From positions 205,936-238,302 of the forward strand of contig JAUJNA010000004.1 in assembly GCA_030446555.1 (NCBI GenBank): 32,367 nt of DNA. The letters run 5' to 3'. The position numbers were made by a program, and so were the translations under genes. Source of the stretch: Chloroflexota bacterium. Lineage in GTDB: Bacteria; Chloroflexota; Limnocylindria; Limnocylindrales; CSP1-4. Below, in pieces: positions 15,953 through 23,183 of the stretch (positions are counted from its first letter, which is position 1; the number at the start of each line of letters is the position of its first letter). The notes beneath the pieces were generated by a model that ran no database searches, was not told the DNA's origin, and saw nothing but the letters and a program-made list of their open reading frames with translations.

Positions 15953-16572
15953 TCAGGAACGGTCTTCACGCTTCAAGGGGATGGGGCCGTTGTCCTCCTC
16001 GTTGGACTCGACCACCGCGTTAAGCGTATCCAACGTGAGTTCAGCAGGAACGTTGAGATCCGGCGGCCCGCTCAAGTCGGCACGCATCCTGATCGTGGCT
16101 ACTGAGTAAGCCGGCAGCCCCTCGACGACCTCATTCATCACCCGCATCTTACAAACGGCTGAGGCCAGGAACTTCCCAGCGTCCGCTGTTCCTGTGTTGT
16201 CCACGACCACCTGGAGCACCAGCTCGGTCCCGTCGACATAGGCGGACCAGCTGCGGAGCACAAGGTCAGGCAAGGCGGCCTGGGTCGGAGGCGCGGTGGG
16301 GTGCCGTGGGCGGTTCCGGCGGTGGTGCGGTGAGCGGTGCGGTCGGTGGCGCGGTAGGGAGTTCCGGCGCTGGCGCCGTCGACGGTGGTGTCGGTCCGCC
16401 CTCGCGCGGGTTGCGAGGGCGACGTGTCTTGGCCGGATCCGGCGTACTGACACCTGGAGCGCTCGTCGCTCCCGGAGCGGGCGGCACGACCGGGGAGCCA
16501 GACGCGCCGCCCCACCTGCACGCAGGCTGTGGCCAGGAGAGCGACAAGGATCATGGACAAGGTGCGCGGCAT
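15953..16572 (-). CDS. CARDB-domain lipoprotein C, frameshifted
   Basis: ATG 16572. Signal MPRTLSMILVALLATACVQV (lipobox ATAC). The linker continues in a second frame (GASGSPVVPPAPGATSAPGV, then Pro/Thr-rich APELPTAPPTAPLTAPPPEP), and a third frame gives the complete domain: LPDLVLRSWSAYVDGTELVL, QVVVDNTGTADAGKFLASAV, CKMRVMNEVVEGLPAYSVAT and LDTLNAVVESNEEDNGPIPL, stop 15953. The ending VVESNEEDN is the CARDB hallmark (xxESNExNN). Two frame changes, near 16500 and 16330. Own promoter element at 16615-16657. Confidence 0.75.
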
Positions 16573-16614
16573 CGGGTGGACCTCAAGAGGAGGGTTGCTG
16601 TCCGTTCCACCCGA

Positions 16615-16657
16615 ACGCTAGGTCCGCTGAGGAGTCCTCGCATCGGGTGATTCCCTA
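16615..16657 (-). promoter_or_regulatory. Regulon element copy 4 and -10, before lipoprotein C
   Basis: GGGAATCACCCGATGCGAGG (16636-16655, preceded by TA), 14 bp, CTAGCGT (TAGCGT 16615-16620). The leader TTCGGGTGGAACGG is shared with the other copies; ATG 16572. Confidence 0.72.
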
Positions 16658-16721
16658 CGTCGCCGGGTGACGCCGAAGACCAGGATCGCGCCCGACGATC
16701 TCCTGGTCAGTCCACTCGGCA

Positions 16722-17370
16722 TCAGACCTGGCACGCTGGGTCCTCGAATGGGATGAAGTTGTTGGTCTCGTTGGATTCCAGCACCGTGTTCGTGGCGTCC
16801 AACAGGACCCTCTGAGGTGTGAAACTGCCCGAACCGTTCCCCGAGACCATCAGATCGACCGTCGCTGTCGAGCCGGCCGACAGCCCCTCGGCGACCCCGC
16901 TCGACAGGAACCCGGAACAGATGGCTTCCACGGTGAACCCGCGCCTGCCTCCCCAGCTCCGATGTTCTTGACGTACACCTTGATCTTCAGGACATCCGGA
17001 TCGGCCTCATCGACATAGATGGTCAAGCCTAGGAGGTCGAGATCCGGCATGGCGACCTGGGTGGGAGGCGCGGTGGGGGTTCGGTCGGAGGCGCCGTGGG
17101 TGGCGCGGAAGGCTGCATGGGAGGTTGCGTGGGAGGTTGCGTGGGTCGGTCCGTGCGTTGCGGGCGCGGCCGACGGGTGCGACCGGGATCCGGCGCCCGC
17201 GGCGCAGCGGTAAGCGGGGCGCTGGTGGCAGGGGCGCTCGTCGCTCCGGGAGCGCGCGGTACGACCGGCGAGCCAGACGGCGCCGCCGGCGAGCCGGACG
17301 GGGCCGTCCCCAGCTGCACGCAGGCCGTGGTCAGCAGGGCGATGAGGGTGATGAACAGGCTTCGCGCCAT
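16722..17370 (-). CDS. CARDB-domain lipoprotein D, frameshifted
   Basis: ATG 17370 with ATGGAGG. Signal MARSLFITLIALLTTACVQL, nearly identical to A. The linker contains the short repeat PSGSPAAPSGSPVV and PTQPPTQPPMQPSAPPTAPP. The domain reads MPDLDLLGLTIYVDEADPDV, LKIKVYVKNIGAGEAGAG, then after slips near 17030 and 16935 VEAICSGFLSSGVAEGLSAG, TATVDLMVSGNGSGSFTPQR and LLDATNTVLESNETNNFIPF, stop 16722. The two cysteines (EAICSG, DPACQV) could form a disulfide. Own promoter element at 17410-17452. Confidence 0.75.
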
Positions 17371-17409
17371 CGGAGGGCCTCCATCAGGTTCTGGTTCCTT
17401 CCACCCCGA

Positions 17410-17452
17410 ACCCTAGGTCGGAGGAGCACGCCTCGCATCGGGTGATTCCCTA
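17410..17452 (-). promoter_or_regulatory. Regulon element copy 5 and -10, before lipoprotein D
   Basis: GGGAATCACCCGATGCGAGG (17431-17450, preceded by TA), 14 bp, CTAGGGT (TAGGGT 17410-17415). Leader TTCGGGGTGGAAGGAACCAG, then ATGGAGG and ATG 17370. Confidence 0.72.
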
Positions 17453-17478
17453 TGCCGAGGGTCGCGATCCTCGCCCGA

Positions 17479-18135
17479 TCAGCCCTCTCGGCAGAAGACG
17501 CCGCAGTCGACCTGGACCTGCTGCGCTGCCTCGTTGTTCCCCTCGTCGGACTCGGCGACCTCGTCGTCGGAGTCGATGATGACGCGGATGCTCACGGAGG
17601 TGTCCTCCTGGGGCGCCGCGCCGACCTGGTGCACCGCGTCGAGCGTCTCGCCCGCGCCCAGGCCGTCAACAAAGCCCCGACCGGCCCCACCGAACCGCCA
17701 GACGTATTGGAACGGGCCCGTCGCTGCCTCCCCGACGTTGCGGATGACCAGGCTGATCTCGCCGCTCTCCGTCCACCACGGACTCGGGGCGTTGAAGCTC
17801 TCGATGACGAGGTCCGGCAAGGGCGGCTGCGTGGGGGTTCGCGTAGGCGGTCGCGTGGGTCGGTCCGTGCGCGGGTTGCCAGGGCCTCGGGTACGAGTGG
17901 GCTCGGTCGTGCCCACCGCGGTCGTGGGCGGCGCGGTGACGGATGGAGCGCTCGGCGTCCCGGCTGCGGAGGGGCAGCCAGCGAGGTAAACGGGGCGGCC
18001 GCCGGAGCCGGACTCGGGCGGCTACCTCCCGCGTAGGCCGTGGACCTAAGAGCGACAAGGGCCTGCATCCCCTGCACCGCCACGGCTCTGCTGCTTCTTC
18101 TTCCCGCCGCCGAATAGACTTCGGATCGCGTCCAT
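17479..18135 (-). CDS. CARDB-domain lipoprotein E, most diverged copy, damaged 5' end
   Basis: The C-terminal 190 residues are in one clean frame: TPSAPSVTAPPTTAVGTTEP, a Pro/Thr linker, then LPDLVIESFNAPSPWWTESG, EISLVIRNVGEAATGPFQYV, WRFGGAGRGFVDGLGAGETL, DEVAESDEGNNEAAQQVQVD, ending CGVFCREG. A lipobox-like VYLAGC lies in the same frame at about 17980, but a TAG follows upstream. A separate 29-codon ORF at 18046-18135 (MDAIRSLFGGGKKKQQSRGG, good Shine-Dalgarno CAGGAGG) begins about one array period (0.77 kb) from the start of D and may be the real start of E, or an independent micropeptide. No copy of the shared promoter element is visible upstream, where the divergent trmH-type gene begins. 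Confidence 0.62.
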
Positions 18136-18157
18136 CCAGGCACCTCCTGGCGGGCAG

Positions 18158-18163
18158 CATACT
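18158..18163 (+). promoter_or_regulatory. -10 box of TrmH-type methyltransferase
   Basis: CATACT, 7 nt before ATG 18171; leaderless geometry. Confidence 0.5.
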
Positions 18164-18170
18164 TCCCGCG

Positions 18171-19022
18171 ATGTCCTTCGCCGAACCGATCTCCAGCACG
18201 CAGAACCCGCGATTCCGGGCAGCGCTCGCCCTGCGGGAGGGGCGTGATCGCAGGCGCGCGGGCCGCATCCTCATCGACGGGCAGCGCGAGATCGACCGCG
18301 CACTCGAGGCGGGCGTCCGTCCCGTCGAGGCCTTCCTCGATCCGGATCGGCTCGGCGAGTCGTGGCTGGCGCGGCTGGTCGATCGCCTCGGGCGGGATGG
18401 AGTCGAGCTGGTCGGAGTCAGCCCTCGATTGCTGGAGCGGCTCTCCTACGGGGACCGCGACACGGGCCTCGTCCTCGTCGCCCTGGCGCCCACACGGACG
18501 CTGGACGACCTCACGCTCCCCCACGACCCACTGGTCGGCGTCATCGAGGGCGTCGAGAAGCCGGGCAACCTGGGCGCGATCCTCCGAACGGCCGACGGTG
18601 TCAGCCTGTCCGCCCTCCTGGTCGCCGATGCCGGCACCGACCTCTTCAACCCGAACGTCATCCGGGCCAGTCTGGGCACGGTCTTCACGGTCCCGGTAGC
18701 CGTGGGGAGTGCCGAGGCCGTCCGGGGGTGGCTACGCGATCGAGCGATACGGATCGTCGCCGCCCGCGTCGACGCCCCGCGTCACCATACCCAGATCCAC
18801 CTGACCGGACCGGTCGCCATCGCGCTGGGCAGCGAGGCGGAAGGCCTCAGCCCGATCTGGTCCGGACCCGACGTCACCGACGTACGCATCCCGATGCTGG
18901 GCGTGGCGGACAGCCTGAATGTCTCGGCGACCGCGGCCGTCCTCTTCTACGAGGCGCTCCGCCAGCGGAGTGCTGGCGCCGCCCCTCCCGGTCCGGCGGC
19001 GACCGGTGGGCCGCCCGACTGA
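18171..19022 (+). CDS. TrmH/SpoU-family RNA 2'-O-ribose methyltransferase
   Basis: 283 residues. The N-terminal substrate-binding domain (SSTQNPRFRAALALREGRDR, GRILIDGQREIDRALEAGVR) resembles the L30e-like domain of RlmB/TsnR-type enzymes. The knotted catalytic domain shows motif 1 VEKPGNLGAILRTADGV (N and R), motif 2 IALGSEAEGLS, and motif 3 VRIPMLGVADSLNVSATAAV. SAM-dependent methylation of a ribose 2'-OH in rRNA or tRNA is established for the family; the target nucleotide is not deducible. Intact with no frameshift. Ends 11 nt before the dodecin stop, convergent. Confidence 0.87.
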   Translation: MSFAEPISSTQNPRFRAALALREGRDRRRAGRILIDGQREIDRALEAGVRPVEAFLDPDRLGESWLARLVDRLGRDGVELVGVSPRLLERLSYGDRDTGLVLVALAPTRTLDDLTLPHDPLVGVIEGVEKPGNLGAILRTADGVSLSALLVADAGTDLFNPNVIRASLGTVFTVPVAVGSAEAVRGWLRDRAIRIVAARVDAPRHHTQIHLTGPVAIALGSEAEGLSPIWSGPDVTDVRIPMLGVADSLNVSATAAVLFYEALRQRSAGAAPPGPAATGGPPD

Positions 19023-19033
19023 CTCGCGCCTGC

Positions 19034-19249
19034 TCAGCCCTCCGGGCCGTCGTCCAGTACGAACGTGATGATCATGGTGACCTTGTAGGACGCGATCTGG
19101 TCGTTTTCGAGCGAGACCTCCTGCTCCTTGATCCAGGCGCTGCGCACGTTGCGGAGCGTCCTGGTCGCGCGGCTGATGCCCTGCCTGATGGCGTCCTCGA
19201 AGCTCTGAGTCGATGTCGCGCTGATCTCGGTGTTGCGAGCGACGGACAT
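19034..19249 (-). CDS. Dodecin, small flavin-binding protein
   Basis: 71 residues from ATG 19249 with Shine-Dalgarno AGGAAGGGGAGGG. ARNTEISATSTQSFEDAIRQ, GISRATRTLRNVRSAWIKEQ and YKVTMIITFVLDD give the beta-alpha-beta-beta order of dodecin, including the conserved W in AWIKEQ that stacks on flavin. Dodecins form dodecamers that store riboflavin/FMN or CoA. It lies 25 nt downstream of the FAD-dependent acyl-CoA dehydrogenase in the same direction, suggesting co-expression with a flavoenzyme. Confidence 0.9.
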   Translation of the reverse strand: MSVARNTEISATSTQSFEDAIRQGISRATRTLRNVRSAWIKEQEVSLENDQIASYKVTMIITFVLDDGPEG

Positions 19250-19274
19250 GATCCCTCCCCTTCCTGTGCTGAGG

Positions 19275-20447
19275 TCACTGGACGCGCAGGTCCAGCACCT
19301 TCCTTCCGATGACCAGCCGTTGGATCTGGCTGGTCCCTTCGCCGATCTCGGTGAGCTTGGCGTCGCGCAGGAAGCGCTCCACCTTGTACTCCTCCACGTA
19401 GCCGTAGCCACCGTGGATCTGGACCGCATCATTGGTGGCCCGCTGGCTGACCTCCGACGCGAAGAGCTTCGCGTGGGCGGCCGCCAGGCCGTAGTCCCGA
19501 CCCTGGTCCTTCAGCCAGGCCGCACGGTAGACCATCTGGCGAGCCGCTTCCACCTCGGTCGACATGTCGGCGACCATGAACGCGACACCCTGGAAGGTCC
19601 CGATCGGCCGCCCGAACTGCCTGCGCTCGCGGGCGTAGACGATGGAGGCGTCGAGCGCCCCCTGCGCCAGACCGAGCGCCATGGCGCCGATGCTGATGCG
19701 ACCGCCATCGAGGATCTGGAGGAAGAGCTTCCAGCCGTCACCCCGGCCGCCCAGCATGTGGTCCGCCGGGACCCGGCATGCCTCGAACAGCAACTCCCCC
19801 GTCGCGCTGGCGTGGAGGCCCATCTTCTCCTCCAGGCGTCCGACGGAGAAGCCGGGCGTGTCCGCCGGGACGACGAAGGCGCTGATCTCCGGTGAGCCGT
19901 CATCACGAGAGCCGGTGCGCGCGGTGACGATGTAGGTGCCGGCCTCACCGGCATTGGTGATGAACCGCTTCCGGCCGTTGATCTCCCAGCACCCGCCGTT
20001 GGGGCCGTCCTGGAAGCGCGCCGTCGTGCGAGTGCCACCGGAGTCCGATCCGGCCTCCGGTTCGGTGAGCCCGTAGGCGCCCAGGACCCGGCCCTGGGCC
20101 ATGGGCACCAGGAATCGCTCCTTCTGCTCGGGTGTCCCGGCCAGGTGGAGCGGACCGCAGCCCAGCGAGGTGTGCGCCGCGACGATGAGGGCAAGCGAGC
20201 CCCATACCCTGGCGAACTCCTCGACCGCGATGGCGTAGGCCAGCGTGTCCAGCCCGGCGCCGCCCTCTTCCTCCGGGATGGGGATGCCCAGCAGGCCCAT
20301 CGGTCCCAGCATCGCGACCACGTCGGTCGGGAACCGCCGCTCACGTTCGTGCTGATCGATGACCTGGGCCACCTCGCGTGCGCAGAAGTCGCGGATCGTG
20401 TTGCGCAGCAGCGTGTGCTCGGCCGACAGGTCGAAGTCCACGGGCAC
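19275..20447 (-). CDS. Acyl-CoA dehydrogenase (FAD)
   Basis: About 390 residues from GTG 20447 (VPVDFDLSAEHTLLRNTIRD), the usual family start and length. Visible: the FAD/substrate segment YGLTEPEAGSDSGGTRTTAR, NGRKRFITNAGEAGTYIVTA, ERRQFGRPIGTFQGVAFMVA, and the C-terminal IHGGYGYVEEYKVERFLRDA with the catalytic glutamate in YVEEY, followed by KLTEIGEGTSQIQRLVIGR. It oxidises an acyl-CoA to the enoyl-CoA and passes electrons to ETF. Similar to short-chain or branched-chain enzymes, which would fit the 2-oxoacid dehydrogenase operon further on. Chain length is not determined. Confidence 0.9.
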   Translation of the reverse strand: MPVDFDLSAEHTLLRNTIRDFCAREVAQVIDQHERERRFPTDVVAMLGPMGLLGIPIPEEEGGAGLDTLAYAIAVEEFARVWGSLALIVAAHTSLGCGPLHLAGTPEQKERFLVPMAQGRVLGAYGLTEPEAGSDSGGTRTTARFQDGPNGGCWEINGRKRFITNAGEAGTYIVTARTGSRDDGSPEISAFVVPADTPGFSVGRLEEKMGLHASATGELLFEACRVPADHMLGGRGDGWKLFLQILDGGRISIGAMALGLAQGALDASIVYARERRQFGRPIGTFQGVAFMVADMSTEVEAARQMVYRAAWLKDQGRDYGLAAAHAKLFASEVSQRATNDAVQIHGGYGYVEEYKVERFLRDAKLTEIGEGTSQIQRLVIGRKVLDLRVQ

Positions 20448-20616
20448 CTCGATGAGCTCAGGGGCTGGGCAGCACTCGGCGGATCCGGGCGGATCCGTGT
20501 CGAGGTCGATGGTATCCCGGACGGCGCGCCGGTGGTGGCATGGCCGCTGGTGTGCGGGATACGATGGACGGGACAGACGATGACCACACCGACGCCCATG
20601 GCATGGGCCTCGTAGG

Positions 20617-21078
20617 GTGCGCCGCCCTCTCCTGGGAGGCCTGTTGCTCGGCGTGGGCGGTGGCGCGCTGGTCGATGCCATCGTCTTCCACCTGGTCCTC
20701 GGCTGGCACCACCTGCTGAGCGCCGTCGCCGAGCGGACGGGCAGGCCCGCGTCCGAGGCGGACCACCTGGCCGTGGACGGCACCTTCATGGCCGTCATGC
20801 TGACCGTCGCACTGGCCGGTGGCATCCTGGTCTGGAGAAGCGGCCGGATCAGTAGTGCGGTCTCCGCCGGCCTCCTGGGTCGTGCGATCGTGGGCGGATG
20901 GGGCGCCTTCAACGTCTTCGACATCGTCGTGGACCATCACCTGCTCGTCCTGCACCGACTTCGGCACCCTGTCGACGAGCCCCTGGTCGAGGCCGTGGTG
21001 CTGGTCGCCTCGCTGGCCGGTGTGGCCATCGGCCTCACGCTCATCCGCGCCAGACCGGCCACGCGCGGCGCGCCCTAG
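20617..21078 (+). CDS. DUF2243 membrane protein
   Basis: 153 residues from GTG 20617. RRPLLGGLLLGVGGGALVDA then IVFHLVLGWHHLLS is the DUF2243 opening. Four hydrophobic segments follow (about 8-28, 55-75, 88-108, 125-145), with conserved histidines in FHLVLGWHH, EADHLAV and VDHHLLVLHRL. An alternative start ATG 20580 (MTTPTPMAWAS) with a TACGAT -10 box upstream (20559-20564) would join this frame if one base near 20612 were missing, so the true N-terminus may be longer. Function unknown. Its last 4 bases overlap the end of the convergent deaminase gene. Confidence 0.82.
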   Translation: MRRPLLGGLLLGVGGGALVDAIVFHLVLGWHHLLSAVAERTGRPASEADHLAVDGTFMAVMLTVALAGGILVWRSGRISSAVSAGLLGRAIVGGWGAFNVFDIVVDHHLLVLHRLRHPVDEPLVEAVVLVASLAGVAIGLTLIRARPATRGAP

Positions 21079-22130
21079 GCCTCCTCGCGGTCGACCTGGT
21101 TCCTGGGTGCGGGCGGGCGGCGTGGTGGAGGCAGGTCGCTCACCCCGGCGACGAACGAGGACTGGCGTGCCCATTCCGCCGCCTGGAGCTGCTCCTCGAC
21201 AGACAGGATGGCCAGGCGGCCCAGCGTGTTCAGCTCATCGCGGATGTAGGTCTTGAGCATCTCCGGGCCGTCGGTGTTGATCGTGTAGCGCACGGTGTTC
21301 CGCCGGAAGGTGTCAAAGATCCAACGGAACTCCTCCCACCCCGAGACCACCCTGGTGTTGAGGTTGCTCGTGGGGCAGATCTCCAGGGTGATCTCGCGCT
21401 CCCGCAGCATGGCCATCGTGCGCGGGTCGTACGCCGCCTTGACGCCATGTCCGATGCGTGTCGGCTGTAGCTGCTCGATGACCTCGGCGATCTCCTCGAT
21501 CGGTCCCGCCTCGCCGGTGTGGACCGTCACTCCAAGGCCACGGCGTCGTACCCGCTCCAGGAGCCGGCGGTAGTCGCTCGGTCGGAAGCCGTCCGACTCC
21601 GGACCGGCGATGTCCACGCCGACCACGCCGCGCCCCCTGTAGGCGACCGCTTTCTCGGCGATGATCTCGTTCAGCGGATAGGAGAAGGCCCGGTCGAGGC
21701 ACAGGAGCAGACCCGGTGTCACCGGATACTCCAGGCGCGCGCGGTCCATGCCCCGGATGGCGGCACTGATGATGTGGTCCAGGTCCTGCTCGCCGCCCCG
21801 GTTGCGCTTCATGGGGTTGAAGCGCAGCTCCATGGTGGTCACGTTGTTCTTGCGGTAGGCGCCGCCGATGACCTCGTAGACGCTCCGCTCGACCGCGAGG
21901 GGCGATGACTGGATGAGCTCGGTCCAGTGGAAGAGCTGGAGGTAGCCATCGAACGAGCGGCCGCGGCGAGGCGACACGGTGATCATGTCCCGGAACTCCC
22001 AGTAGTCCTTGGTCGGAAGACGGATGCCCTGGGAGTGGGCGATGCCCCACATGATGGCGGGGGTCACGGCTCCGCCAAGGTGGCAGTGCAGCTCGGTGAG
22101 CGGGACATCCCGCGGCAGGACGGACGGCAC
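21075..22130 (-). CDS. Adenosine deaminase family protein, unusual active-site residue
   Basis: 351 residues from GTG 22130, with a TAGCAT -10 box 6 nt upstream. Zinc and catalytic residues: H15 and H17 in ELHCHLGG, H204 and E207 in VTVHTGEAGP, the IGHG motif (H228), CPTSN (252-256), and the last metal ligand D287. Classical adenosine deaminases read TDDP here. This one reads NTDGPEM, so the second Asp, which contacts the purine N7, is Gly. This suggests a changed substrate, perhaps another aminopurine or nucleoside. Intact. Convergent with DUF2243. Confidence 0.82.
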   Translation of the reverse strand: MPSVLPRDVPLTELHCHLGGAVTPAIMWGIAHSQGIRLPTKDYWEFRDMITVSPRRGRSFDGYLQLFHWTELIQSSPLAVERSVYEVIGGAYRKNNVTTMELRFNPMKRNRGGEQDLDHIISAAIRGMDRARLEYPVTPGLLLCLDRAFSYPLNEIIAEKAVAYRGRGVVGVDIAGPESDGFRPSDYRRLLERVRRRGLGVTVHTGEAGPIEEIAEVIEQLQPTRIGHGVKAAYDPRTMAMLREREITLEICPTSNLNTRVVSGWEEFRWIFDTFRRNTVRYTINTDGPEMLKTYIRDELNTLGRLAILSVEEQLQAAEWARQSSFVAGVSDLPPPRRPPAPRNQVDREEA

Positions 22131-22136
22131 GTGACG

Positions 22137-22142
22137 ATGCTA
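22137..22142 (-). promoter_or_regulatory. -10 box of deaminase gene
   Basis: TAGCAT, 6 nt before the GTG start; leaderless. Confidence 0.5.
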
Positions 22143-22157
22143 GTGGAGCGGGGACCC

Positions 22158-23105
22158 TCAGAGGACGAGGGGCAGTTGCTCCGCGGGGGATCGCTCGGCG
22201 GGTGAGTCCCCTCGTACCCGCGCGACAGGGGACGACGGGACCGAACCTCCCGGCGGTCGAGGACGTGAGCGGCCGATGCCTTCCTGCCGCGCCATCTCCG
22301 ACACCGTCCGCGTCACGGGATCGGTCCGCGACCGTGGCAGGTAGGAGCCGTGGCGGTACCACTCCTCGTAGAGGGGCAGCTCGTCGGGCCAGTCACGAGC
22401 GAGGTGCTCCAGGAAGTGCTCCCGTGTCCCCGGCTGCAGGTAGAGCAGCTTGGCCCACACGTGCGTCGCGCCGGCGTCACGGGCGGCCCGCACCACCTCG
22501 GCGAGCTGCTCGGGCCGATCGGAAAGCCCGGGCAGGATAGGGGCGATGCCCACGCCGGCCGGGATGCCGGCGTCACGAAGCGCGCGCAGCGCCTTCAAGC
22601 GCTGCCGAGGTGGTGCCGTGCCGGGCTCCGTGGTCCGCCAGACATCCGGGTCCAGCGTGGGGATCGAGAAGTTGACCGAGACGTCAGCGTGCTGAGCCGC
22701 CTGGGCCAGGATGTCGATGTCCCGCACGATCATGGGGCCACGGGTGATGAGTGAGAGCGGGTTGCGCGCGTCGCCGAGCGCTGTGAGACAGGCGCGAGTG
22801 AGCCGGTAGCGACCCTCCGCCGGCTGGTACGGGTCGGTGGCCGCCCCGATGGCCACGAGCTCGCCCTTCCAGCTTCGCCGGGCGAGTTCGCGGCGCAGCA
22901 CATCCGCGATGTTGAGCTTGACCCGGATCGACGTGCCGTACCGATCGTCCGATGGGCGCTGGGCGCGCTGCTCGAACGAGCGGACGTAGCAGAACGTGCA
23001 ACGGTGGACGCAGCCCATGTACGGGTTGAGCGACCAGCCGAAGGGCATGCCCTTGACGCGATTGAGCGCCGTCCGGCACGGTTCCTCGCGGTAGGTCGTC
23101 GCCAT
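22158..23105 (-). CDS. SPL-family radical SAM protein (Rv2578c-like)
   Basis: 315 residues from ATG 23105. The CxxxCxxC cluster is GCVHRCTFCYVRSFE (C32, C36, C39), preceded by GMPFGWSLNPYMG. Then ELVAIGAATDPYQPAEGRYR, LSLITRGPMIVRDIDIL and VSVNFSIPTLDPDVWRTTEP, the layout of spore-photoproduct-lyase-like radical SAM proteins without a confirmed substrate. The C-terminal 40 residues are Arg/Pro-rich and probably unstructured. Its promoter carries two overlapping SOS-type boxes, which suggests a DNA-damage role. Confidence 0.86.
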   Translation of the reverse strand: MATTYREEPCRTALNRVKGMPFGWSLNPYMGCVHRCTFCYVRSFEQRAQRPSDDRYGTSIRVKLNIADVLRRELARRSWKGELVAIGAATDPYQPAEGRYRLTRACLTALGDARNPLSLITRGPMIVRDIDILAQAAQHADVSVNFSIPTLDPDVWRTTEPGTAPPRQRLKALRALRDAGIPAGVGIAPILPGLSDRPEQLAEVVRAARDAGATHVWAKLLYLQPGTREHFLEHLARDWPDELPLYEEWYRHGSYLPRSRTDPVTRTVSEMARQEGIGRSRPRPPGGSVPSSPVARVRGDSPAERSPAEQLPLVL

Positions 23106-23112
23106 CGCTCAC

Positions 23113-23118
23113 ATCATA
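23113..23118 (-). promoter_or_regulatory. -10 box of radical SAM gene
   Basis: TATGAT, 7 nt before ATG 23105, immediately adjacent to the SOS box. Confidence 0.55.
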
Positions 23119-23142
23119 GAACAGACGTTCAACACCCGTTCG
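23119..23142 (-). promoter_or_regulatory. lexA-box: Double LexA/SOS-type box
   Basis: GAACAGACGTTC (23119-23130) is a perfect GAAC-N4-GTTC dyad. CAACACCCGTTCG (23130-23142; CGAACGGGTGTTG on the minus strand) is a second, near-consensus box. Their centres are 11 bp apart, one helical turn, and they fill the spacer of the TATGAT promoter, where LexA binding would block transcription. The consensus CGAAC-N4-GTTCG is that of Gram-positive and several other phyla. Confidence 0.62.
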
Positions 23143-23183
23143 AATTTGCCCGGGAATAGCCTCCTTCCGCCGCATCCGATCGC

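Noticed and set aside
14741-17213. Gly/Arg-rich plus-strand frames (GGAVGG... type)
   Set aside because: Reverse complement of the Pro/Thr-rich linkers of the lipoproteins, not genes.
15025-17452. CRISPR-like regularly spaced repeats
   Set aside because: The repeats are 22 bp but spaced about 800 bp, each next to a gene start with a fixed -10; promoter elements, not a CRISPR array.
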